In this document: one piece after another, positions 46,807-57,414 of the stretch
How positions within the stretch are numbered: the first letter of the stretch is position 1
Layout of the letters: the number at the start of each line of letters is the position of its first letter
Assembly: GCA_963920665.1 (NCBI GenBank)
Contig: OY987263.1
Coordinates: 28,880,547-28,944,546 of the forward strand
Length of the DNA stretch: 64,000 nucleotides
Direction: 5' to 3'
From: Straminergon stramineum
Lineage: Eukaryota; Streptophyta; Bryopsida; Hypnales; Calliergonaceae
The notes under the pieces: model-generated
Database searches by the model: none
What the model was told of the DNA's origin: nothing
Seen by the model: the letters and a program-made list of their open reading frames with translations, nothing else
Translations under genes and position numbers: made by a program

Positions 46807-47115
46807 TGTCATGACCCTCGTCAAAAAAAGGTGCCCGTGCCACCTTGGTAAGCAAGAGAGGACGTTGGGTGTGAATCCCCAACCCTTGCAAGAGATGGGG
46901 GGAGTGGGGATAAGGAGTTTTGAGTAATTAGAGTGCCCTAGTCCGAACAAATTAGAAGGCATGTCACACATGCTTGGAAAGCTTGTGAGAAGATGTGTCC
47001 CAAGAACACAAGAATTCGAGTTGTGAGTCAAAAGTTATGGCTCCTCAAAGTAGGCAGTGTCTTGGCTATGTCCTGAGGCATAGGGACATGGGAGACAAAG
47101 TTTACAAAGAATCCT
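46807..47115 (+). mobile_element. Partial LTR related to the solo LTR at 51486
   Basis: Begins TGTCATGACCCTCGTC and follows the first 300 bases of 51486-52595 in the same orientation, sharing GTGCCCGTGCCACCTTGGT and GAGTCAAAAGTTATGG. It is more diverged and lacks the 3' part, so it is an older fragment of the same LTR family. Confidence 0.75.
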
Positions 47116-47384
47116 TTGAGTCATAATTAAATTCATAACAATTTAGTATTTTGAATCAAACTTTACTTCTTTCTACTTAGGTTTATTTTCTTATATGTTG
47201 GACAATTCCAAATGATTTGAATTTTTTTAAGCATGTAGCTAACTTGCCCTAAGGAATGAATTGAAAACAACAACACGATTTTGAAATTGTTTTTCATACA
47301 AATGTGACCAACAACGCTAGCATGTGAGCCTAGAATGTGAGCCTATGAGCCTTGAACCTAGGTGTAAGTAGATATTCTACAACT

Positions 47385-47650
47385 ATGGAAGTTGTTTATA
47401 ACATACATACTTAATATGAGTACCCTATAGCTATATAAGGTGCTTATAACACAGGTACTTACAATATAAACACCTATAATATAAACATCTCATAATCATA
47501 AAAGGTGCTTATAATATAGGTATCTACATCATAAACACCTACAATATGAACATCCTATAATCAAGGAAGGTGTTTATAACATAGGTACCTACAATATAGA
47601 CACCTATAATTATAGAAGGTACCTATAATATAGGTACTAATAACATAAGA
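47385..47650. repeat. Minisatellite, period about 65-70 bases
   Basis: Three to four imperfect units built from GGTGCTTATAA, TATAGGTA(C/T)CTACAA and ATAAACACCTA(C/T)AATAT. Very AT-rich, in near-continuous TAT/ATA register. Confidence 0.7.
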
Positions 47651-48960
47651 GGTTAGGCTCCTAAGCTCATGGGCTCAAGATCCTAGGCTTACATGTTAGC
47701 AACCGTGCAAATGTGACCTTATCAAGTGTAGTTGCCCGATTTTTTGTAGGGCTAGAAAAAGGATTTTTTTGTCAATTTGCACACTAATATCTTGCAATCT
47801 ACATGGTGGAAATTTCTGAAATTTTTTCCACATCTTCTCAAAATAGCTTACTTCTATGGTTACATGTGTCCAAAAAATGGGCAAAATGATTCAAAAAAAC
47901 TATGGAGAAAGAGCTTAACCCCTAAAGGTCTAGGCATCTCCAAAGTGGATGTGCTTTGATCAATCTTGATTGCAACTTTCAAAAAAACTATTTTTAGAAT
48001 TTGATTCTAACTAAGAAAATAAATCTTGACAAGTTTTGTGTCTATTCCATTTTGAAATTTTGAGAAATGTCAAATATTGAAAGAGTTATTGGAATTGAAA
48101 GTTCCATGTGTTAAAATTCAAATAACACAATATAGTGTTTTTAAAATTAAAATTAAAATTAAAATTAGAAAATTATTTTTCTTATTTTACCTTTTCATTT
48201 ATAGTAAGAATTACAGATTATTCTAATATATATAATAATTGATGTAATTTTATTTCCACCTTTCAACTTAAAAAAATCACAATCATTTGATTTTTCCATC
48301 AAAATTATTATTAAAAATCATAAATAAATAAAATGAATATTTCTAGTAATAAAAAAATATAAAAAGTTTCAAATTAGTGAAATAAAAAGATAACTTTGGT
48401 TCAATAGTCAGATTTGACTTCAAGGTCTTTGTTGTGGTTGTTTTGGGTGTAAAAAATAAAAGAACCAATTGAAATTTTTTCACACTAATATCCATTTCTA
48501 CTTGTACCTCTGGAAATTTCTTCAAATAATTTGTACTTTTTTTCTATTTTTACTCATTTATGTTCAAGTTTTGCAATAAAAATGATAACAGTTACAATTT
48601 TTCATGAAGCAAATTGAAATTTCTCAAAGGGACATAGAATTCAAAGTTTCAAGTAATAAAAATACAAGATTGATGTTTGAATGCAATTTGAAAGGCTAAA
48701 TTTAGCCCAAATAGGGATTTTTTTTTTTTGGAAACACATGGACAATTTCCATTGATAAAGGGAAAAGAGTATACAAAACCAAGGGAACAAGTCCCTGGCG
48801 GCTTTTTTTTTTTTTGGTTTTCAGAAATCAACAACAAAGCAAAAAGAACAAGCAACCTAAACAAAGAGACGAGAACTAAATAGGAATCGAGAACTCAAAG
48901 GCCACCCCAAGGCCCTAGCCCAGGAGGCCAACCAAGAAATCGAATTGACTTAAGTAAAGG

Positions 48961-51900
48961 CTCCCAACTTAAAAATAGCTAATTCCCATCTAATTTGAAG
49001 ATGAGTCCTTTTATCAAAGAAGTCTGTTTGAAGCCAAATAATATCAAATTGTTTAAGAAAGACACCAACTTTATTTGGGTAAAGCCTACAAAGCTTGGTG
49101 GTTTTAAACCAGGTTGCCTGAGCATGATCGACAAATGCCTCCCAGAGTACCTGTTTAAGTTGTTGTGAAGGCTAGTTGCTATTGTTAAAGCAAATGGCAT
49201 TGCGGTTAATCCACGCCGTTTAGATGATTGAGCCCTAAAATAAAGACCACATCGTGGTCCCTCTCTTTAATTGTCTTGCCAATTTTGAACCCAAAAGACA
49301 TTGTTGTCACGAGAGCAGAGGCCAACTTCCTGTAGTAGTAGGAATCTTGAGAGCTTGGTAGAGGACAGAGAGAGCAAAATTCCATGCGTGTTGCGTTTCG
49401 ACACAATGATGAAATCTATGTAGGATCGTCTCATTGATACTGTCATGACAACTTTGACAAAGGGTGGAGATGTTTGGATTTGCAATCTTTCGCCAACAGT
49501 GAATTGCCACTGCACAGTGATAAACTAACCAAAGAAAACTGGCTTCTTTTTGAGGACGAGATTTGTGCCACACTTCATGCCATCGTGGACGGTACCCAAC
49601 CACCATATCACCATGCCATTTTTCATGAATGGGCTTTTTAAGGGTGGAACGATTGGTTAATAAGGAGCGGCCTAGTTTTGTCGAATAAGAATGGAGTAGA
49701 ACTAAATCGCCCCATGCCCATCTGCTAGGGTCGAAGAAATGTTCAGATATGATTCCCACATAGAGAGGTGGGCTAGAGTGGGATTGAACAACTCTCACGT
49801 GCTTGTGCCATCCGAGAAGGAGTTGAGGATCCTAGAGGAAGGCGGGTGGCCGAGGTTTATGAATGGAGGAAGTGGCTCCAACTAAGAAGCTGGGATGGCC
49901 TATTGGGAGCTCAAGTATCCGGCAACCAGGAGTCAATCTCGGCTTGAATTCAGTAGATGTACAAAAAACCACAGAAGGGACTTGGGCATCCTCGTTTGAA
50001 AACACCCTTAAATATTCATGTTTTTGTGTAACAAACCGATTGTCCGTGAGTAAATGAATCCAAGCTCTAGGGATCGATGCCACCATTCGTGTATATGATG
50101 CTAGCTCAAATTCTAGCAACCCAAATAGGTTTCTCACCGTATCCCAGGGGTAAAACGAGAGATCAATAGCATCCTAGATATTTTGGATTTGACCCATACC
50201 TTTAGACATTAGTACTACAACTCTGTTTGCAGAAAAGCCATGAGAGCCTCCAAGAAAATGGGTTGTCCACCAAAGAGGAGAAGTAAGGACCTCATCATAG
50301 TTCTTAAGTGGAAGAGCTATAATATGTCTGTTGAGTAAATGCCAAGCCTTGATAATCTTGTCCGATGCCCTAGAGCCCTTGCTGGTGCAAAATTTGTATA
50401 GCAATGCCCACTAGGGCATTGTTGGCCAAGTGCCTTGAGTTTGAGGCCTGCATTGAAGATGTCAATAACGAAGAAGAAATTGTAAATTAGAGGAACGTGG
50501 GAGCATAGCTTTCAATACCCATTTGGCCATGAGAGCATGAAGTGCCTCCTTTGGATCCACCAAATTAAGACTTCTTGCGTGGTGGGAAGCACAACTGTCC
50601 AACCAACTTACTCTAACGCGGCTACGATGGGCAAAACCTAACTAGAGAAAATCCCTCATGGAAGCCTAGATTTTACGAATAATGGATAATGTACCTCCCC
50701 AAATAGTGATGAAATACCACAATGTGCTAAGTAAGATGGAATTGTCTATGACCACACAACTTACCAATGAGAGATGGATGCTGGTCCAATATCCTAATTT
50801 TTTCTAAATTTTGGAAGCCAAGAATTCGTCAACATCTGCCATGTGTAGATCAATACCAAAAGGAGAGCCTAATAATTTGGATAATTGGTGCTCTATTGCC
50901 CAAGGGCAGTCAATGCTGGAAAGCCATGGTGGAGCAAGTTCTAGTGAGAGCCAATATGCTAGACTCTTCGGCCAATTAATCAAAAGTCCTGAGGCTTCAC
51001 CATAACGACCAATCAACAGAGTTAGGTGACGATAGTACCATTCTTCACCTTTGATGGTGAAATTGACATCATTCACATATTGGCTAATAAGTTGATCCGC
51101 AATTGCTGATGGAAGAGAGATACCGGCAAGTTCCCCTTCACTCAATAAGTGTTTGGCTGTGGCGTTGAGTGCCTCTACTACAAATAAAAATAAGTAGGGG
51201 GCAAGGGGACAACCCTGTCAAACTCCGCGGCGAATAGAGAATGGTTGACTATCCACTCCATTGATACATACTGTAGCCTCAACATCTATGAAGAATAACT
51301 TGACCATTTCTACAAAAGCTGGAGGAATTTCCATGGTCTCCAACACTTTGCACAAGAAGGGAAGATGGATTGTATCATATGCTTTTTGAAAATCAAGTTT
51401 CAATAAAATTGCTTCATGGTTTGATTCCTCGGCCCAAGAAATGGATTTGTGTAAAAGAAGGATGTTATCTAGAATATACTTGGTATGTCACGACCCTCAT
51501 CACAAGGCGTGCCCGTGCCACCTTGGTGAGCAAGGGGGACATTGGGGGTGACTCCCCAAGCCTTGCAAGAGATGAGGTGAGGGGGACTAGAAGTCCCGAG
51601 CGATCAGAGTGATGTAGCGCTCTGATCCGGACGAATTTGGGGGCGTGTGATACATGCTTGGAAAGGTATTGAGAAGACGCTTCTAGTCGTCCAAAGAACG
51701 CGTGATTTGGACTTGCGAGTCAAAAGTTATGGGCGTTCAAAGTTGGGGGGTGTCCCGGTCGCGCCGGGAGTGCCCTGGCCGCGCCAAGAGTGTCCCGAAT
51801 CTTTGGAGGGCGATAACTTTGCGAGTACTTGTCCGAATGGAGCAAGTGAGTAGTCCATCGGCATCTACGCGTCGCGTAGATGTCGAAAATGGGGTCGCAT

Positions 51901-54328
51901 GTGCGATTTGGATCCCGAACCGCAAAGTTATGCCGAGTGGAAGTTCGGGAATCCCAAACTAGTGCGAATTGGGAGAAACGGGGTGGTCTTCCAAAACCAA
52001 AGGGTGTTTGGGAGTCCCCTTTGACATACAAGGGGGGGGGGGCTGCCGAATCCTGCAGAGAGTACTATGAGGAGGGGTGGTCTCCCTCCTCCCTCCCGGA
52101 TGGTGCCATGGTGAACCTAAGTGGCCCCGGGTGGTGAGGCTAGTGTTGGAGCCTCACCACCACTTGTGTGTTACCATGGAGTGCTTGTGCACTCCTTGAT
52201 ACCGGTTGGGTGGTGTCCCACTCCACACTAGGCCATGGTGTGAGTCCCGATTAGTGAGTCCCGAAATGAGTTGGGTTGGGCCTAGTGGGGAGTTGGGTCC
52301 CATTCAAGGGCGGTTAGTACCGGTGGGAGTAGTGCCTCACCGAGTGCTTGGACATCAATGGAAGTTCCGCCCGATGTCATCAAATGACATGCCCTGTGTC
52401 TTGTGGGAGTTAAGTATTGGAAAGAAAGGATTGGGAGTCACAGAGGAATGGGGAACCCCGTGACTTGAGTTGAAACCTAACATTGTGGGTACGTGGCATG
52501 TGGAGTGTTAGGAGAGCGTGAACCTTGGTGGCACTAAAGTGTTAAGTGTTTGGAAAGTGAGCTTAAGGTGGTAAGTGTCACTAAGGGGCGCGACATGGTA
52601 GGCAAGAAAGTCGTTTGGTCAAGACTGATCACCTTTGAAAGTATAGGTTGGAGATGTCTTTGGAATGCTTTAGCTAGAATTTTGTAGGCGACGTTGAGAA
52701 GGTTGATTGGTGACTAGTTGCCAATATTCTCCCTAGATCCTCCTTTGTATAGTAATGCAATCGTTCCCTTATTCATTCCTAGGGGCAAGGAACCATGACC
52801 AATGGATTGGAGAATCATTGAAGTGAACTCATCTCCAATTAGATACCAATATTTCTGGTAAAACTCAATTACAAACCCATCAGGCCCGAGACTTTTGTGA
52901 GGGGCCATCACCTCCAAGGCAAGTTGGAGCTCCAGATCAGTAAATGGAGCAGACAACGAGACCTTAGCGTCAAGAGTGATGTCATTGGAAAGAAGATGTA
53001 CAAATTCTTGCATGGCTTTCGAGTAGATTGGGGAATCCGGGCTTGCAAAATATAATTGACTATAAAAGTCTGAGCATACCTATCGCAGTTCCGTAGGGTC
53101 TTCAATAAGTTGGCTGTGAGCGTTACTAATACTACTAATAGCGGAGGAAACTGGCTTCTCCCAAACGGCTTTGAAAAACTTAGTTGATACAAGATCCCCT
53201 CGAATCTTCCAACAAATACAAGATCTTATGCGTTGTCCAACTATCTTTTGGGATTTGATGTCTTGAAGGTGAAGTCTCGCCGAGCCATGCTGAGATTGGA
53301 TGTCTAGGTCGTTTGCTGCTGCTTGGAGGTCAATAGAGATCGACGAGAATTGCTCCGTGGCGCTTTCTTCATCTACCCTGAAATGTTGCACCTTCTAGTG
53401 ACAAAAAACATGATAGGCTTGGGATACAAGTTTTATCTTAGCAAAGAAAGTGGCAGATGAAGGAGCTGCGTACCATGCTTTTTCAATAACTAGCTTAGTT
53501 GCCTCTAGCCACTGGTCACTCATCTTCCATCGAGATGGTCTGGTGGGAGTATTATAAAATTCGATTGTTGCGGAGATTGGGAAATGGTCTGACTACACGT
53601 TGTCATTGCGAATCTTGTACTTCATAAGTTTGGGGTTTGACATTCCAGCGTCATTTTTGAAGATATAGAATCGATCAAGCTGAGCCAATATATGATTGCC
53701 ATCACCTTTGAAGTTATCCCACGTGTGAGAGGCTACTTGGGGATCCCACATTGTCCTCTACATGAAGGTGGCGTTTGAGGTTAGAAAACAGTGCACGTTT
53801 TGTGATAGGAATCAACTGACCACATGGATTGGTTTTGTCATTGTGTGACTCAACCATGTTGAAATTGCCTCCTAAAATCCATCTACAGCTAGGGGGGAGT
53901 TCTCGGATCAATGCATTCCAAAGATGGCACCTGGAATGGGAATCATTTGGGGCATAGATATTGACAATTCCTATGTCGCCACTAGGAAGGCCTCACAGAA
54001 GGATCCATTGAGCTCAATTCTCTAAAATAGTACCAGATTGAATAACCATATGGGCAAGCTTAGGCCCAACGAGAGTAATAATGTTGCCTTTGCCAGCTCC
54101 AAGACCAATGGGATCGTTGTTGTAGCCAGTACTAGCATCCGTAGACTATGAGGAAGCTTGAGGCCAAAGTAGTTTGCCGAGGTTGTTGGACTCCTGATGT
54201 CGAAGCTTATGTTCCTGTATTAATATGATATCAAGTTGAGGAATTGATTGAAGATAATGCCGAAGCATAGGGATTGAGGCTTTGTCGTTAAGTCCTCTAA
54301 CGTTGAAGGAGAGAAGTCGTATAGTCAT
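48961..54328 (-). pseudogene. LINE ORF2 relic: endonuclease and reverse transcriptase
   Basis: Starts MTIRLLSFNVRGLN, the first strand of an apurinic-type endonuclease; ILIQEHKL supplies the catalytic Glu and WILGGNFN (about 53881-53858) stands where GDFN is usual. Reverse transcriptase blocks follow: KSLGPDGF near 52896, INLLNVAYKILAK near 52710, then, after the nested LTR, KLDFQKAYD (motif A, 51400), GCPLAPYLF (motif B, 51215) and YVND (motif C, about 51079-51068) where YADD is expected. A zf-RVT domain with C-x2-C and later H/C residues lies near 49550-49330. Several stops break the frame. Replacement of the first Asp of motif C by Asn would by itself abolish activity. Confidence 0.85.
51486..52595 (+). 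mobile_element. Solo LTR (1110 bp) inserted in LINE ORF2
   Basis: Starts TGTCACGACCC and ends GGGGCGCGACA, so it has TG...CA termini with short inverted repeats. TGGTA is duplicated exactly on both sides (51481-51485 and 52596-52600). The LINE reverse transcriptase frame resumes directly across it. There is no primer-binding site, coding region or second LTR, so it is a solo LTR left by recombination. The TGTCACGACC start is frequent in Ty3/gypsy LTRs (Tekay/Del type), but the lineage cannot be proven from an LTR alone. It is more GC-rich than the LINE, which suggests a younger insertion. Confidence 0.92.
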
Positions 54329-54829
54329 TATCGAGAGTTGGGGTTTGAAGCTTGGAATGCGGAGTCCTCAACGCAACTTCTATTGGGGCCAAATCTATAC
54401 TCCAAACTATCATATCTTGCAGGGATCTAATTAGTAGGTGGGGTACTTAGTGAGGAAGAAAATGCTTGGGCTGCAGCTTTCGCACTGTGCATTGACTGGG
54501 TCAATTTGGCGGGCTAGAAGGAGAGTAGGGTTATTTGAATGGGTTGGACCTGATTGGGGAAGAACGACTATGGAAGCGTAACTGCCTTGGGCCGATTGTG
54601 GCCTAGCGGCTATGAGGCGTTGAATCGCAAGGAAGGCTTCTTCATTGTCTCTAACTTCAGCCCTTCTAATTTGAGAAGCAAGCCAATGGGATGACAACAC
54701 TGATTCATGAGACTGAATTGGTTCAATCTGGGGCTACGGACCAAAAGAGATGGCCCAAGGAGCCAACTGAGTTGGGTGTGTTCCTCTTGGGCTCTTGAAT
54801 CTAGAGCACAGAGGAGAAAATTGTTTGCT

Positions 54830-56593
54830 TTATGCATCTTCAAACGCCTCTCCTTCATGTTGGGAAGGGCCAAATTCTAGGTCGTGGGTAGGATCATGAG
54901 TTAGAGTCTCTTCTATGTCGTCGATGAAAGAGAATCGTTTGCCTTGTTTAGGGTTGATGCTGAGAAATTCTAGCGTGATATTGGCAGGTTCAAGTGCCCC
55001 AGTGTAGACCACCGTCGGGGTAACTACGGGCAAGACAACTCGTGAGGGTTCCAATATTGAATCAATTGGGTTGAGAACTAATTCCCCCGTGATTTGCATT
55101 TGCGGTAGAGAAGAAGGCTGAGGTTTAGAACCCCCTAAGTCAACTAGAAGAGTGGTAGATTTGCCTACCTCCAAGGTTGTATGAGTCACAATAATAGAAT
55201 CATTCTCTTTGGCTAGGTGAATCATGTAGTGCTCAATCTTTGCCTCAAGTTCCATATCAACATCATCTTCTAGGAGAGGAGTGTCGATGACATTGGAGAT
55301 GTGGATTGGGTTGTTCAATGGGACCAGCGAGGGCGCTTGCGAGAGTGTGGCACTCGTAGTGAAAACTGGTGAAGGAACCTCGACTAAATGGATTCAAGAA
55401 GACCTAGAGAAACCTTGAGACAATTGTGGTGGGTATCGATTTTGATCTAGATTGATTGATGTGGTAGGAAGTAGTAGATTGGTTGTAGGAGTATAGGGCG
55501 TTGAAGTGGGTTTCCTTGGGGACTCGATATCCATTGCAGTAGGGCTAGAAGTTCTTGGATCTCTTGTGCAAGTGGAGGTTTGATCAAATTGTCAATGTGG
55601 GTTGGGCTGTCAATTGGAACTCCGATGCCGCGATCTAGGGTTTGTTGGTCTCGCCTTGCCTTTGTAGTAAAAAAACGCCATGAATCCGTCTTCTACTATT
55701 GAAGGTGGCTATTGTGACAAATCATTACAAGGGCCACTATGATTGCGACGGCTAGATCCGCCTCAACTTTGATAGTATCTAGGATGTAGTTGATTCCCAT
55801 ATGGTTGGCCTGAAGCTTGACGACAATGTTTGGGGGATGGAGTAGATAAGATACCGCGGCTTGGGCAGTTGGCATCTTCATGGGAAGTGCTCAAGCACCA
55901 ACGACAGGAGTTGTCCCCGATCTCATACTCAATAGTCACTTGAGAAAATTTGCCCTCCACATTAGCCACTTCTAAGGTTGATATGTAACCTTTAGCCGGA
56001 TCAATAGGGACGCAAAATCTTGGATCAGCTATGGGAAGGGCATGATGATCTACATCTAACACCGTATCCACCACGCTGGCTAATTTCTTGGCTTCCTATT
56101 GGTGGAATTCGAGAGGAAGATTCTTGAAGTTAATCCAGTATGACACCCCCAGACCACTGGGTTGAAAGGGATTGAATGCTGGTATCCACCGTTGGAATAT
56201 AATTGTGCCTCCTATGAGCCGGCATGGTGATAGAGCAAGGACTTGGTGGACTAACTCGATTGAATCCAACTTTATATAATGGAACCCACCTCTTGCATTG
56301 TGGTGTAATGAAATCCTAGCATTGAATAGGGATTCGAGATCCTTGATCCACAATTCATGATGATACAAAAGAGGAGGATCACACGCAAACCTCACAATAA
56401 TGACGTGCTGCTTTAAGTAGGTTGCCTCTTGCCTAAGTGCCATTATGTTGAAGTTCGAGGTGGGGACAACGATACATTCTCGAACTAAGATGTTGTTAGG
56501 GTTTTGGACGAAGCCTATTTGTAGATTTGTGACTCCATACTCCTGTTGAGCTCCCTGGTGCATTAGTGGAGACGATCCAACGAGGTCCGACAC
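54830..56593 (-). pseudogene. LINE ORF1 relic: nucleic-acid-binding gag-like protein
   Basis: Begins near 56593. The first 165 codons resemble the N-terminal domain of plant L1 ORF1 (DUF4283 type; note LESLFNARISL and SYWINFKNLPLEF). One in-frame TAG near 56096 is followed directly by the same frame. A zinc knuckle of the form C-x2-C-x4-H-x4-C lies at about 55906-55865. The C-terminal part (55318-54830) is acidic and low in complexity. Premature stops and frame changes show decay. Confidence 0.75.
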
Positions 56594-56975
56594 TCTAACG
56601 CAGTGTGTACTCCTTGGAGCCGATTGCTTGGCACTGTAACTGGCGAAGATCTACTAGCAAAGGTATCCCTATGTAGTGCAGCGGTGTAGTTTGCAACCGG
56701 CATTACTACTTGTTTAGGTTACGCTAAAATGTTCTTTGAAACTAGGTTTGGATAATCCAGTCTTAAGCTTGAGATTATCAACCGCATGCAAAAACATGAA
56801 TGCAAACATAGATGATTCAACAGAACTAAGCAACTGGTGATGGTGTATCGCTATTAGAAATCAGTATGAAACCAAGTTGTGGCAACGCCGCGAAGCTCTT
56901 GCTCTCACCATCATCCCAACTTGGAGTTTTTTGAACTCTTTGAATTTCACTAACCTCGTGTCCCTCAAATAGGGA

Positions 56976-57199
56976 ATTTGACCATTTCACAATGGATGAA
57001 GTTCTTTAGGGGTTAACCGGAAGATGGAACTCCCATGAATGGAACTCCAATGAATGGAACTCCGATGAATAAGATCCTGATGGATGAAACTCCGATGGAA
57101 CTGTCAGAGATGGATGGGATTACTGTAATTGCTATGGGTGAAACAAGACACCAAATCGAGACGAATCAAACACAGCCACGTTTGTGTCTGTATTCAAAG
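56976..57199. repeat. Short tandem ATGGAACTCC(A/G)ATGA array between the LINE and the right ZFWD flank
   Basis: From 57030 to 57105 a 15-base unit, roughly GGAACTCC(A/G)ATGAAT, is repeated four to five times with drift. Just before it, TTTAGGGG-TTAA (57005-57016) resembles the right terminus of a TTAA element. No gene. Confidence 0.55.
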
Positions 57200-57414
57200 C
57201 TCATGAAGTGGTGGTGAGATTGTGATTAGGGTTTTAGCGGACTCGGCAGAAGTCAAGGTCGAATTCGATATGCCCTCGCGTTCCTTCACAGTTTCCCCGA
57301 TTGAACGAACATCTCGATTGCTGCTGCTGCGGCAGCCTGAAGCGTCGTCCCCACGCAATCGCGGTTGGGATTGTGTTACTTATTCCCCTGCAGCACGCGT
57401 TTCTGAGGATCGTG
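57200..57414 (+). promoter_or_regulatory. Diverged promoter-side flank of ZFWD copy 2
   Basis: Homologous but not identical to 42733-42935 (reverse complement), including the telo-box TTAGGGTTT at 57226-57234. The transition from diverged to identical sequence is abrupt at 57415. Confidence 0.6.

Larger units (their letters stand above)
48718..56965 (-). mobile_element. L1-type LINE, full length, decayed, with nested solo LTR
   Basis: CAAATAGGGA occurs at 48708-48717 and 56966-56975 and brackets the element as a 10-bp target duplication. The 3' end (low coordinates) starts with a T13-type run, the poly(A) tail seen in reverse. Without the 1110-bp LTR and its duplication, the LINE is about 7.1 kb, normal for a plant L1. 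It has a 370-base 5' leader, an ORF1 (DUF4283-like plus zinc knuckle) and an ORF2 (endonuclease, reverse transcriptase, zf-RVT). Both frames carry several stops, so it is dead. Confidence 0.85.

Noticed and set aside
47385..47650. Evenly repeated units considered as a CRISPR-like array
   Set aside because: Units are imperfect, AT-rich and continuous without unique spacers: a minisatellite in a eukaryotic genome.
51486..52595. LTR considered as a small complete retrotransposon (TRIM)
   Set aside because: No internal direct repeat of the termini, no primer-binding site and no polypurine tract between two LTRs; TG...CA ends with one target duplication fit a solo LTR.
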